Positions 1-9,580 of a DNA stretch of 9,589 nt are shown piece by piece. Positions within the stretch are counted from its first letter, which is position 1. Every line of letters begins with the position of its first letter. Below the pieces are notes generated by a model. It was not told where the DNA came from and did not search any database. It saw only the letters and a program-made list of their open reading frames with translations. A program made the translations under genes and the position numbers. Location of the stretch: the NCBI GenBank assembly GCA_900553825.1, contig USEV01000020.1:1-9589 (forward strand). Reading direction: 5' to 3'. This DNA is from an uncultured Eubacteriales bacterium (GTDB lineage Bacteria > Bacillota > Clostridia > Christensenellales > CAG-917).

Positions 1-263
1 AGACGGCACGGTATCTCGCCGCGCACGGCGGGGAATACGACTGCTTTGCAACCACCCTCACGGTGAGTCCGCGAAAGAACGCGCAGGCGGTGAACGCTGC
101 GGGAGAGCGCGCCGCGGAGGAGTTCGGCGTGAGGTATCTCACCTCCGACTTCAAGAAAAAGGACGGCTGGCTGACCTCCGTCCGACGCTCCAAGGAGCTG
201 GGACTTTACCGCCAGCACTATTGCGGGTGCGGCTTTCCCGACCTTATCCGCAACGACAAGTAA
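1..263 (+). CDS. queH: Epoxyqueuosine reductase QueH, C-terminal part (5' end outside window)
   Basis: QueH is an iron-sulfur enzyme that reduces epoxyqueuosine to queuosine at the tRNA wobble position, as a non-homologous alternative to QueG. The reading frame is open from the window edge (first full codon at base 3) to TAA at 261-263, giving 86 residues. The part visible is the family's C-terminal half: a TTLTVSPRKN stretch at residues 18-26, a DFKKKDGW segment near 49-56, and the diagnostic ending GLYRQHYCGC at about 67-76, whose CxC cysteines are characteristic of the family (formerly DUF208). The N-terminal cysteine motif lies outside the window. A GTG at 63 is in frame, but the homology-like sequence continues upstream of it, so it is not the start. 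The gene converges on the ATPase operon and ends 38 bases before a terminator hairpin. The family call rests on recognising the motif. Confidence 0.88.
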   Translation, partial: TARYLAAHGGEYDCFATTLTVSPRKNAQAVNAAGERAAEEFGVRYLTSDFKKKDGWLTSVRRSKELGLYRQHYCGCGFPDLIRNDK

Positions 264-301
264 GGACAATTAAAGACAAGTCGTCGGATTCAACACAATC
301 A

Positions 302-325
302 AAAATCCGCCCGAGGGCGGATTTT
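302..325. terminator. Bidirectional intrinsic terminator between queH and the ATPase operon
   Basis: A perfect 10-bp stem (302-311 AAAATCCGCC pairing with 316-325) closes a CGAG tetraloop. Read on the plus strand, it ends in TTTT followed by a pyrimidine-rich CCGTTTCTTTT. Read on the minus strand, it ends in TTTTT. It sits in the 121-bp gap between two convergent genes, 38 bases after the queH stop and about 60 bases after the subunit D stop, so it can serve both transcripts. The rest of the gap shows no other feature. Confidence 0.85.
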
Positions 326-384
326 CCGTTTCTTTTGCCGTGCGCGCCGTGCGCTCCACTGCCCTCTTGTGCGACGGGAGCGGG

Positions 385-1017
385 TCAGCTGCGGTTTTCT
401 ATCATGGACTTCACTTTCATCAAGCGGATTGTCGCGCCGCGCTCGTTTTCGTCGAGCTTCATAGTGATGTACTTGATTGTTTCCTCAAGCTGCGGAATCA
501 TGACATACTCGAGCGCGTTGACGCGGCGACGGTTCTTTTCAATCTCGTCCGCGAGCATATTGCACGCCTTTTCCACTTCGGCGAGTTTCAGCAGCTTGCC
601 CGTCAGCCCCGAAAGCGCGGATATGGATTCGTCAAGCTCCGCACCCACGCTCGCAAAGGAATAGGGATACGGGTCGCCGTCCTTTTCGACCTCGATTGCA
701 AACGACGGCACAACGACGCTCATGACATTCTTTTCGGACGCGACGAGCTTTGTCTTGACGCCCGGCATCGCAACCGCTTCCTCCACCACGGCGTCGCTCA
801 TGACGGCGCGCGCGAGCATGAACCCTTTGAGAGCCGCGGAAAGCTCGCTTTCCACCTCTTCGCGGAGAGCCTTGTTTTCGCGGATGCGCAGCATGAACTG
901 CCTTATCATCTCGTCGGATTTGTCCTTCAGGAGCTTGTGACCGCGCACCGCGGTTTTAAGCCGCGCTTTGAGGCGGCGCAGCTCCATTCGGGTGGGGTTG
1001 ATGTTGAGCTTTGCCAT
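385..1017 (-). CDS. atpD: V/A-type ATPase subunit D (central rotor shaft)
   Basis: Subunit D is the coiled-coil axle that turns inside the A3B3 hexamer and, with F, links catalysis to the membrane rotor. The 210-residue length is normal for the family. The N-terminal signature is plain: NPTRMELRRLK at residues 7-17, followed by RGHKLLKDKSDEM at about 25-37. The C-terminal helix carries the matching signature RRVNALEYVMIP, then LEETIKYITMKLDENERG. Both termini form the long antiparallel coiled coil; the middle part (roughly 60-140) is the less conserved head. ATG at 1015-1017 overlaps the subunit B stop by one base (TGATG), and an AGGAGGA site lies 9 nt upstream inside the B gene. It is the last gene of the operon, followed by the terminator at 302-325. 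Equivalent to ntpD. Confidence 0.96.
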   Translation of the reverse strand: MAKLNINPTRMELRRLKARLKTAVRGHKLLKDKSDEMIRQFMLRIRENKALREEVESELSAALKGFMLARAVMSDAVVEEAVAMPGVKTKLVASEKNVMSVVVPSFAIEVEKDGDPYPYSFASVGAELDESISALSGLTGKLLKLAEVEKACNMLADEIEKNRRRVNALEYVMIPQLEETIKYITMKLDENERGATIRLMKVKSMIENRS

Positions 1018-2426
1018 CAGTCGGCGTCCTCCTCGGTTGCCTCTTCCTCTTTGACCTGCGGGTCGTAATACCTTTCGAGATACTCGTCGCGGATACGCTT
1101 CAGCTCGCCGCGCGGAAGCATGGAGAGCAGCTCCCAGCCGATGTCCATCGTCTCCTCTATGCTGCGGTTGACATTGAAGCCCTGCGACACATACCTCTTC
1201 TCGAACGCGTCCGCAAACGCGGCGAACTTCTTGTCGGTGGCGGTGAGCGCCGCCTCGCCGAGAATGGACGCCAGCTCCTTTGCCTCCTTGCCCTGCGCAT
1301 ACGCGCTGAACAGCTGGTTCATGGTGTCGGCGTGGTCCTCGCGGGTCTTGCCCTTGCCTATGCCCTTGTCTTTCAGACGGCTGAGCGACGGCAGAACATC
1401 GATGGGCGGCGTGATGCCTCTCTTGTGCAATTCGCGCGAAAGAAGAATCTGCCCTTCCGTGATGTAGCCCGTGAGGTCGGGGATGGGATGCGTCTTGTCA
1501 TCCTCGGGCATGGTGAGGATGGGTATCTGGGTGATGGAGCCCTTCTTGCCCCTTATCCTGCCTGCGCGCTCGTACATGCTGGCGAGGTCGGTATAGAGGT
1601 TGCCGGGGTAACCTCTGCGTCCGGGAACTTCCTTGCGCGCGGCGGAGACCTCGCGCAACGCTTCGGCGTAGTTGGTGATGTCCGTCATGATGACGAGCAC
1701 ATGCATATCCTTCTCAAACGCGAGATATTCCGCGGCGGTGAGCGCCATACGCGGGGTCGCGATACGCTCGATTGCGGGGTCGTTTGCGAGGTTGACGAAG
1801 ACGACCGCGCGTTCGATTGCACCCGTCTTTCTGAAGTCGGAGATGAAAAAGTCCGCTTCCTCGAAAGTGATGCCGATTGCGGCAAAGACGACGGCGAATT
1901 TGGTGTCGGAGCCGATGACCGTTGACTGCCTTGCAATCTGCGCCGCGAGCTCGGCGTGCGGGAGACCCGACATGGAGAACACGGGAAGCTTCTGCCCGCG
2001 GACAAGCGTGTTGAGACCGTCGATTGCGCTGATGCCCGTCTGAATGAACTCGTCGGGATAGTCGCGCGCGACGGGGTTGATGGGCGCGCCGTTGATGTCC
2101 ATGCGCTTCTCGGGAATGATGGGCGCACCGCCGTCACGGGGACGACCCATGCCGTCGAAGACCCTGCCCAGCATCTCCTCGGAAACGGCGAGCTCAACGC
2201 TCCTGCCGAGGAAACGCGCCTTTGAGGTGGACATCTTGATGCCCTGTGAAGGCTCGAAGAGCTGGACAAGCGCGCGGTCACGGTTGACTTCCAGCACCTT
2301 GCCGCTGCGGACATTGCCGTCTTGCTGGTGTATCTCGACAAGCTCGTCGTACTTGACGCCGCTGACGCCCTCGACGAGCATGAGCGGGCCCACGATTTCC
2401 TTTATTGTCCTGTACTCTTTCAGCAT
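1017..2426 (-). CDS. atpB: V/A-type ATPase subunit B (regulatory, non-catalytic hexamer subunit)
   Basis: Subunit B alternates with A in the A3B3 head and contributes to the nucleotide sites at the interfaces. The protein has 469 residues, usual for the family. The N-terminal beta-barrel starts with [15 protein letters not shown]. At the place where A has a P-loop, B has [14 protein letters not shown] (about 151-164), which lacks the GxGKT lysine and so marks it as the non-catalytic subunit. Further conserved parts are [12 protein letters not shown] (about 192-203), [17 protein letters not shown] (248-264), [19 protein letters not shown] (272-290) and the arginine-finger segment PSLSRL with Arg350. 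The ATG at 2424-2426 follows the A stop by one base (TGATATG), with AAGGAG at 2436-2441 placed 9 nt upstream. Equivalent to ntpB. Confidence 0.97.
   Translation of the reverse strand: MLKEYRTIKEIVGPLMLVEGVSGVKYDELVEIHQQDGNVRSGKVLEVNRDRALVQLFEPSQGIKMSTSKARFLGRSVELAVSEEMLGRVFDGMGRPRDGGAPIIPEKRMDINGAPINPVARDYPDEFIQTGISAIDGLNTLVRGQKLPVFSMSGLPHAELAAQIARQSTVIGSDTKFAVVFAAIGITFEEADFFISDFRKTGAIERAVVFVNLANDPAIERIATPRMALTAAEYLAFEKDMHVLVIMTDITNYAEALREVSAARKEVPGRRGYPGNLYTDLASMYERAGRIRGKKGSITQIPILTMPEDDKTHPIPDLTGYITEGQILLSRELHKRGITPPIDVLPSLSRLKDKGIGKGKTREDHADTMNQLFSAYAQGKEAKELASILGEAALTATDKKFAAFADAFEKRYVSQGFNVNRSIEETMDIGWELLSMLPRGELKRIRDEYLERYYDPQVKEEEATEEDAD
1027..1033 (-). promoter_or_regulatory. Shine-Dalgarno site of subunit D inside the B gene
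   Basis: AGGAGGA on the minus strand, 9 nt before ATG 1015-1017, is embedded in the acidic C-terminal codons of B. It supports the chosen D start despite the one-base overlap with B. Confidence 0.75.
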
Positions 2427-2427
2427 A

Positions 2428-4191
2428 TCAAATCTCTCCTTCGTCGGTCAGGGCGAGCATCTCTTTCTTGAGTTCGGCGGTGAGCGCGTCGAACTCGGAG
2501 AGCTTCTCCTCGGGGATGTACTTCGCTCTGCCTATCTTTTCGCGCACGGGCAGGGCGAGGATGTCCTCGATGTCCACATTTTTGCCGAGCGCGTCCGCGC
2601 CCAGGCGGTTGAAATCCAGAATCAGCGACAGCATGCGCTGTTGTTTGTCGAGCGACGCGTAGGTGTCGATCTCGTGGAAAGCGTTCTGGTGCAGGTAGTC
2701 CTCGCGCACGGATTTCGCGGTCTCCATCGTCAGCCTGTCGGCGGGCGAAAGGGCGTCCATGCCGACGAGGCGCACTATTTCCTCAAGCGAGGCCTCGTCC
2801 TGCAGAATCCTCATCGCGTCGGCGCGCAGCTCCATCCACTTGTCGCCCACATTTTCGGCGTACCACTCGCCCAGCCTGTCGGCATAGAGCGAATAGCTCG
2901 TCAGCCAGTCCACGGCGGGGAAATGACGCTTGTAAGCGAGCGATGCGGAAAGCCCCCAGAAAACCTTGACTATGCGCAGAGTGCTCTGCGAAACGGGTTC
3001 GGAGAGGTCGCCGCCGGGAGGCGACACCGCGCCGATTGCCGTGATGGAGCCCAGCTTGCCGTTGCCGCCGAGCACCTTGACGAGCCCCGCCCTTTCGTAG
3101 AACTCCGCCAGCCTCGAACCGAGATACGCGGGATAGCCCTCTTCGCCGGGCATCTCTTCGAGTCGTCCGCTCATCTCGCGCAAGGCTTCCGCCCAACGGG
3201 AGGTGGAGTCCGCCATGATTGCGACGGAATAGCCCATGTCGCGGAAGTATTCGGCGATGGTGATACCCGTGTAAATCGAGGCTTCACGCGCCGCGACGGG
3301 CATATCGGAAGTGTTGGCGATGAGCACCGTGCGCTTCATGAGCGGCTGACCGCTGTGCGGGTCGACAAGCTCCGGAAATTCGTTCAGAACATCCGTCATC
3401 TCGTTGCCGCGCTCGCCGCAGCCGATGTAGACGATGATGTCGGCGTCCGCCCATTTTGCGAGCTGGTGCTGGACGACGGTCTTGCCGCTCCCGAAGGGGC
3501 CGGGGACCGCCGCGACGCCGCCCTTTGCGACGGGGAAAAGAGTGTCGATGACGCGCTGACCCGTGATGAGCGGCGCGTTGGGCGCCAGCTTCTCGGCATA
3601 CGGTCTGCCCTTTCGGACGGGCCACTTCTGCAACATACAGACCTCTTTTTTGCCCTCTGCCGTCGCAACCACAGCCACCGTTTCCTCGACGGTGAAGCTG
3701 CCGGTGAAAATCTTTTCAATCTTGCCTTCGACGCCCTGCGGGCACAAAATCCTGTGTTCGACGAGCACATTTTCCTGCACGGTGCCGAGCACGACGCCGG
3801 GACTGACCGCGTCGCCGGGTTTCAGCGCGGGCACAAAATCCCACTTCTTGTCGCGGTCGATTGCGGGCACCGACACGCCTCTCGCGATGTGGTCACCGCT
3901 CGCCTCGCGCAGTGTGAGCAGGGGACGCTGGATGCCGTCGTAAATGCCTTCCATGAGTCCGGGCGCGAGCTCGACCGAGAGCGGTTCGCCGGTGGAGCGC
4001 ACCTCCTCTCCCGGCCCGAGGCCGCTGGTTTCCTCATAGACCTGTATGGACGCGAGGTTGCCGCGCAGTTCGATGATCTCGCCGATCAATCCGCGCTCGC
4101 TGACTCGCACCACATCGTACATCTTGCTTTCCGCCATGTTCTCCGCCACGATGAGCGGACCGGAAACTTTAACGATTCTTCCGACTTCCAT
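2428..4191 (-). CDS. atpA: V/A-type ATPase catalytic subunit A
   Basis: Subunit A hydrolyses or makes ATP in the A3B3 head. From the chosen start it has 587 residues, the normal size. The N-terminal barrel begins [19 protein letters not shown]. The non-homologous insert typical of A subunits (about 110-190) follows and includes [13 protein letters not shown]. The Walker A loop GPFGSGKT is at about 231-238, with the catalytic-glutamate segment GCGERGNEM at about 257-265 and the Walker B region [18 protein letters not shown] at about 323-340. [29 protein letters not shown] is the family signature after it. The start is placed at ATG 4189-4191 rather than at a further 17 codons upstream, because homologues begin here, the F stop is one base before it (TAAAATG), and AGAGAGGA lies 5 nt upstream. 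All catalytic motifs look intact. Equivalent to ntpA. Confidence 0.97.
   Translation of the reverse strand: MEVGRIVKVSGPLIVAENMAESKMYDVVRVSERGLIGEIIELRGNLASIQVYEETSGLGPGEEVRSTGEPLSVELAPGLMEGIYDGIQRPLLTLREASGDHIARGVSVPAIDRDKKWDFVPALKPGDAVSPGVVLGTVQENVLVEHRILCPQGVEGKIEKIFTGSFTVEETVAVVATAEGKKEVCMLQKWPVRKGRPYAEKLAPNAPLITGQRVIDTLFPVAKGGVAAVPGPFGSGKTVVQHQLAKWADADIIVYIGCGERGNEMTDVLNEFPELVDPHSGQPLMKRTVLIANTSDMPVAAREASIYTGITIAEYFRDMGYSVAIMADSTSRWAEALREMSGRLEEMPGEEGYPAYLGSRLAEFYERAGLVKVLGGNGKLGSITAIGAVSPPGGDLSEPVSQSTLRIVKVFWGLSASLAYKRHFPAVDWLTSYSLYADRLGEWYAENVGDKWMELRADAMRILQDEASLEEIVRLVGMDALSPADRLTMETAKSVREDYLHQNAFHEIDTYASLDKQQRMLSLILDFNRLGADALGKNVDIEDILALPVREKIGRAKYIPEEKLSEFDALTAELKKEMLALTDEGEI
2436..2441 (-). 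promoter_or_regulatory. Shine-Dalgarno site of subunit B inside the A gene
   Basis: AAGGAG on the minus strand, 9 nt before ATG 2424-2426, lies in the last codons of A and fixes the B start. Confidence 0.7.
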
Positions 4192-4192
4192 T

Positions 4193-4519
4193 TTAGTCCT
4201 CTCTCTCAAACAGGATGTCCGCCCCGATTGCCTTTTCGACATTGGCGCGCACGCCTTTCATCCCGAAACCGGAGTTGCCTTCCGCGGACGGAATGGGCAC
4301 CACGACGGGATACGGGCGCGCCTTGTACCTCGCAATGAGGGGCTCTATCTTTTCCGCAATACGGTCGGTGAGGAAAATGACGGAATGAGTGCGGGCGAGC
4401 TTTTTCACTCTCTCCTCCGCCTCTTCCGCGCTGTCCACGGGATAGACTTCCAGCCCGATCGCCTTGAAAGCGAGGACGGAATCCTTATCCCCTACAACCG
4501 CAATGCCTTCACGCACCAT
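4193..4519 (-). CDS. atpF: V/A-type ATPase subunit F (central stalk)
   Basis: Subunit F binds subunit D in the rotor shaft and can modulate ATP hydrolysis. From ATG 4517-4519 it has 108 residues, the usual length. The signature [24 protein letters not shown] is seen at the N-terminus (glycine-rich Rossmann-like beta strand 1), and the central [12 protein letters not shown] segment is also typical. The C-terminal part has the [12 protein letters not shown] stretch that packs on D. A GTG three codons earlier (4526-4528) is in frame, but AAAGGA at 4532-4537 would be only 3 nt from it and 12 nt from the ATG; family homologues begin near the ATG. The gene overlaps the reconstructed subunit C end by 11 nt and is followed by A after one base. 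Called ntpG in E. hirae. Confidence 0.92.
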   Translation of the reverse strand: MVREGIAVVGDKDSVLAFKAIGLEVYPVDSAEEAEERVKKLARTHSVIFLTDRIAEKIEPLIARYKARPYPVVVPIPSAEGNSGFGMKGVRANVEKAIGADILFERED

Positions 4520-5475
4520 AAATGTCACGCGTCCTTTCTTTGATTACGGCGGGTTCGACGCCGTTTTTCACGCCTGCATAAAGCAGCTTGACCACCTTGA
4601 GTTCCTGGAGCTTGCCGAAGTACCAGCCCACGACGGGCGCGCAGGAGAACATATCGTCCCGTCTTTCCCGCCAGTACGCGATGAGAGTGTTGTCCCTCTC
4701 CGCCTCGAAGGCCACAAGCCCCTTTTCCGCCGCGACGGCAACGAGCGCGCTGTACGGAGTGTAACGGCACTTCTCGTAAAACGCCTCGGGTGCGGCGTCG
4801 TAAACCGAGGTGAAAAATTCCTTTTCCAGGCTCCCGTCGGGCATGAAGTTTTCCTCGAACTGCCTTTCGGGGAGCGATTGCCTCCTGCACCTCAGAAACG
4901 CCGAGATGTTGGAGGGTGTCGGCGCGGAGCACAAAATAATCCGCAAGCACGGAGTTGCGCTTCGCAAGCGCCGCGGCGTCCGCAAAATATGCCCTGTCGC
5001 AGGCGCAGTCCACGCCGTGCGGGGTGAGCTTGCCCTCCTGCGCCGCCTTTTCGAGAGCGAGGACGGCATTTGCCATCTCGGGGCGCAACGCGGAATAATC
5101 CCCGCCGACGCCCGCCGCAAGCGCGTCCCTGGACATCACGCCCTCAACCTCGGTCGAGGGGGTTTTCCCGCCCGAAAACAGCGCCTTGAGCAAAATCTTG
5201 AGGTTGAGATAATCCCGCTCCAGAATCACCGCGTCGAGCTCGTTGTCCTCGTTGAACTCCCTGAGCGTGTGGAGTGCAAACGCCTCTTCGGATTCAATCA
5301 TCCTGTCAACGCCCGCGCCCTCGCCCGCACCCGCGCCGAAGCCCATTTCCGAAAGGATTTTGGCAAAGTCGCGGACGCAGTCGGCATCGGCAAGCCTCTG
5401 GACCTGCTGTGCGTTCAGGAGCTTGAGCTCCATGGACTTGACTCTGGCGTTGTGGTAGATGAACTTGTCAGACAT
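4509..5475 (-). CDS. atpC: V/A-type ATPase subunit C (rotor coupling subunit), interrupted by a +1 frame disruption
   Basis: Subunit C (homologue of eukaryotic subunit d) is the socket that joins the D-F shaft to the membrane K ring. The N-terminal 188 residues run in one frame from ATG 5473-5475 (MSDKFIYHNARVKSMELKLL) down to base 4912 (RADTL). The rest of the family pattern continues in the next frame from base 4910: NISAFLRCRRQS, then FTSVYDAAPEAFYEKCRYTP, and the typical ending ELKVVKLLYAGVKNGVEPAVI with TGA at 4509-4511. Skipping one C at 4911/4912 gives a single 321-residue protein of normal size, joined as DTL-NIS-AFLR, which is what family members show there. Without the correction, the first frame runs on into an arginine-rich, non-homologous tail that stops at 4525-4527. 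The start follows the E stop by one base (TAGTATG) with no clear ribosome binding site. Either an assembly or sequencing error or a real mutation could explain it. Called ntpC. Confidence 0.88.
4905..4920 (-). other. Frame-disruption site in subunit C
   Basis: On the minus strand the bases read GAC ACC CTC C AAC ATC, where the lone C (4911, or equivalently 4912) breaks the frame. Upstream codons encode a good C-subunit N-terminal part and downstream codons, one base out of step, encode a good C-terminal part. There is no stop codon or rare-codon pause at the switch and no obvious slippery heptamer, so a programmed +1 shift has little support. Confidence 0.8.
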
Positions 5476-5476
5476 A

Positions 5477-6049
5477 CTAACCGAACAGTTTTTTTGCGAC
5501 CGCGGCTTCGAGCTCGTCGCGCAGGAGCTCGAATTCCACCTTGTAGGTGAAGTTCTTTTCCTCGCCGTCCTTTGCGATTATCAGCCCGCCGTCAAAGTCG
5601 CCGATGCCCGCGAGAGTGAGCTTGATGCCCTTCTTCTTCGCGACCTCGTCGACCAGCTTTTTTGTCACAATCTTGCTTTCACGCGCCGAAACGGTGATTT
5701 CATCGCCGTCTTTTGCGAAATCGAGCATACCGAGCACGATTTTCTTGCAGGTTGCGGCGTCAAGCTCGCCCGCCTTTTTGAGCGCGGACGCGAACACCTC
5801 GTCGATGAGCGACGATTTCGCGCCGAGCATGATTTTGCCCGCGTCGAGTTCCGCCACGGTTCTAGAGCGCGCGACGGTTTCCGCGGCCGCGGTTGCGGCG
5901 CGTTTCTTCTCGGCGGCGGCAAACTCCGCGCTCGAGCGCTTCGCCTCTTCGAGGATGGCTTCCGCCCTCGCCTCCGCGTCCGCAAGCGCTGCGGCGGCTT
6001 CGGCCTGCGCGTCGGCTATTATCCTTTCGACAATGGCTTCCTTCGACAT
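5477..6049 (-). CDS. atpE: V/A-type ATPase subunit E (peripheral stalk)
   Basis: Subunit E pairs with the H-type subunit to form the peripheral stalk that holds the A3B3 head still. The protein has 190 residues, normal for the family. Residues 1 to about 75 are an Ala/Glu/Lys-rich helix with heptad character (IVERIIADAQAEAAAALADA), typical of the stalk coiled coil. From about 80 on is the globular C-terminal domain that binds the top of A/B, with the family-like IGDFDGGLIIAKDG near 149-162 and a final VEFELLRDELEAAVAKKLFG. The ATG at 6047-6049 follows the K stop by one base (TGATATG). No Shine-Dalgarno sequence is visible, so re-initiation after K is likely. The last codons include a run of seven A (5489-5495). 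Equivalent to ntpE. Confidence 0.95.
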   Translation of the reverse strand: MSKEAIVERIIADAQAEAAAALADAEARAEAILEEAKRSSAEFAAAEKKRAATAAAETVARSRTVAELDAGKIMLGAKSSLIDEVFASALKKAGELDAATCKKIVLGMLDFAKDGDEITVSARESKIVTKKLVDEVAKKKGIKLTLAGIGDFDGGLIIAKDGEEKNFTYKVEFELLRDELEAAVAKKLFG

Positions 6050-6050
6050 A

Positions 6051-8562
<2,512 letters not shown>

Positions 8563-8566
<4 letters not shown>

Positions 8567-8886
8567 TCGGTGTATTTGGCGACAAAGACGGCAAGCACTT
8601 CGTCCGCCGTCTTTGCGACCTCCCCTTTCTTTTCTGCGGCAAGCTCCGCCGCCCTCTTCTCGCCGTCGGCGATTATCGCGGCACGCTCAGCCGCCGCCCT
8701 TTCCTCGGCGGCAGCGATTGCCGCCTTGTATGCCGCCTTGCACTCGGCGGCTGTGTCGTTTTTCAGAGCTTCGGCTGCGCTTTCGGCGGCGAAAACCTTT
8801 TCCTTGCAACGCGCAACCGCGTCACGGCGTATCTCCTCCGCGCGCTCCTCTGCCTCGGCAATGTCTTTCAGGACTTCTTCAATCAT
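8563..8886 (-). CDS. atpH: V/A-type ATPase subunit H/G (peripheral stalk coiled-coil subunit)
   Basis: This small subunit winds around E to make the peripheral stalk. The 107-residue protein is almost wholly helical and rich in Ala, Glu, Lys and Arg (DIAEAEERAEEIRRDAVARCKEK, then AAIAAAEERAAAERAAIIADGEKRAAEL), with no globular domain, as expected for H (AhaH) or G (NtpF). Low-complexity composition makes sequence identity weak evidence; position directly ahead of subunit I, as in the E. hirae ntpF-ntpI order, supports it strongly. The start is placed at ATG 8884-8886, one base after the rpiB stop (TGATATG). A TTG at 8917-8919 would lie inside rpiB and is unlikely. No clear Shine-Dalgarno site is seen, so translation probably depends on ribosomes finishing rpiB. 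Confidence 0.85.
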
Positions 8887-8887
8887 A

Positions 8888-9337
8888 TCACTTGAAATAT
8901 TTTTCTTCGATGTCGGCAATCATATCCAGCCTGCGCTGGTGACGGCCGCCCTCGTAAGGCGCTTCAAACCACGCCTTCACAATCTCTTTCGCCTCGTCGG
9001 GAGTGACGACTCTGCCACCCAGCGCGATTATGTTCGCGTTGTTGTGACGCTTGGTCATCTCAGCCATGAAGGTGTTGGTGACAACCGCCGCGCGTATGCC
9101 GCGCACTTTGTTCGCCGCAATGGAAATCCCGATTCCCGTCCCGCACATCAAAACGCCTGCATCGCACTGCCCCGAAGCGACAGCTTCCGCAACCGCAAGC
9201 CCGTATGTGGGATAATCAACCGAGGAATCGTCAAATGTGCCAAGGTCAACCACCTCGGCGCCCAGCCCCGAAAGGGTCTCCGCAACCGCACTTTTCAGGA
9301 CAAACCCGCCGTGGTCACAACCGAGAGCAATTCTCAT
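8888..9337 (-). CDS. rpiB: Ribose-5-phosphate isomerase B (RpiB/LacA/LacB family)
   Basis: RpiB interconverts ribulose 5-phosphate and ribose 5-phosphate in the cytoplasmic pentose phosphate pathway. The 149-residue length fits. Catalytic features of the family are all in place: CDHGG with Asp8 and His9, the MCGTGIG loop with the catalytic-base cysteine Cys65, the RHNNANI segment with His98 that opens the sugar ring, and the phosphate-binding EGGRHQRRLDMI near the end (129-140). The active-site cysteine and the ending favour RpiB over the galactose-6-phosphate isomerase subunits LacA/LacB. A related 6-carbon-sugar role (allose-6-phosphate) cannot be excluded. ATG 9335-9337 has a GGAGGG site 8 nt upstream. 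It is the first gene after the promoter at 9365-9393 and is joined to subunit H by a one-base spacer. Confidence 0.95.
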   Translation of the reverse strand: MRIALGCDHGGFVLKSAVAETLSGLGAEVVDLGTFDDSSVDYPTYGLAVAEAVASGQCDAGVLMCGTGIGISIAANKVRGIRAAVVTNTFMAEMTKRHNNANIIALGGRVVTPDEAKEIVKAWFEAPYEGGRHQRRLDMIADIEEKYFK

Positions 9338-9344
9338 ATATTCT

Positions 9345-9350
9345 CCCTCC
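9345..9350 (-). promoter_or_regulatory. Shine-Dalgarno site of rpiB
   Basis: GGAGGG on the minus strand ends 7-8 nt before ATG 9335-9337 and lies within the short predicted 5' leader of about 20 nt. Confidence 0.8.
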
Positions 9351-9364
9351 GTACTACTTTACAT

Positions 9365-9393
9365 ATTATATCACCAAATATGCGCGCGCGCAA
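9365..9393 (-). promoter_or_regulatory. Sigma-70-type promoter of the rpiB-ATPase operon, extended -10
   Basis: On the minus strand the -10 box is a perfect TATAAT (9370-9365), preceded by TGA so that it has the extended TGn element. Exactly 17 nt upstream is a partial -35, TTGCGC (9393-9388, three of six consensus bases). Predicted initiation is near 9358, giving a leader of about 20 nt holding only the rpiB ribosome binding site. It is the only clear promoter-like sequence found ahead of the ten-gene operon. The spacer starts with an alternating GC run. Predicted from consensus only. Confidence 0.78.
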
Positions 9394-9403
9394 GCCCCAC
9401 ATT

Positions 9404-9529
9404 TCACACCCGAGGCAAAGAAATGCAGCCTTCCCGCACGAACAAAATGACGAGCGTGTTTGATTTTGACTCAGCATTCTCATCAGAGCGGCGGGGTTTT
9501 GTTTTTGCCTTTTCAATACTTAATGTCAT
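9404..9529 (-). CDS. Possible 41-residue small ORF upstream of the operon promoter
   Basis: ATG at 9527-9529 opens a 41-codon frame ending in TGA at 9404-9406, just 10 bases before the -35 box of the rpiB promoter. It starts MTLSIEKAKTKPRRSDENAE, basic and polar, then has a short hydrophobic stretch TLVILFV (25-31) and ends GCISLPRV. What supports it is a very strong ribosome binding site, GAGGAGGA at 9537-9544, spaced 7 nt from the ATG. Against it are its size, no recognised family, and a base composition more AT-rich than the operon genes. No promoter is clear in the 45 bases to the window edge. Function unknown; chance is a fair alternative. Confidence 0.3.
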   Translation of the reverse strand: MTLSIEKAKTKPRRSDENAESKSNTLVILFVREGCISLPRV

Positions 9530-9553
9530 TCCCCCCTCCTCCTCGTCGGAGTA

Positions 9554-9580
9554 TGTTTGCGCTTGCGGCGGGCGCAAACA
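9554..9580. repeat. Perfect 9-bp inverted repeat at the right edge
   Basis: TGTTTGCGC (9554-9562) and its exact reverse complement (9572-9580) flank a 9-nt GC-rich loop. No T-run follows on either strand, so it is not a standard terminator. A second possible stem, 9568-9574 with 9583-9589 (7 bp), overlaps it and reaches the window end. It could be an operator, a leader structure or part of a longer element cut off here. Confidence 0.45.

Noticed and set aside
4192..4242. N-terminal extension of subunit A by 17 codons
   Set aside because: It would overlap F deeply and does not resemble the family start; the internal ATG at 4189-4191 has a ribosome binding site and the standard MEVGRI-type beginning.
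2077..4338. 753-codon plus-strand open frame opposite subunit A
   Set aside because: Same codon-bias shadow effect; no recognisable domain and no operon context on that strand.
4905..4920. Programmed +1 frameshift as the main explanation for subunit C
   Set aside because: No stop codon, rare codon or known shift motif is present at the switch; a one-base error or mutation in a short C/T-rich run is simpler.
5489..5495. A7 run near the end of subunit E forming an A_AAA_AAA slippery heptamer
   Set aside because: A -1 slip there does not enter the subunit C frame and there is no visible stimulatory Shine-Dalgarno or hairpin; AAA-AAA lysine codons explain it.
9334..9516. 60-codon TTG-started minus frame covering the promoter and rpiB ribosome binding site
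   Set aside because: It starts with TTG without a good ribosome binding site, runs across the predicted promoter and leader, and has no family resemblance.
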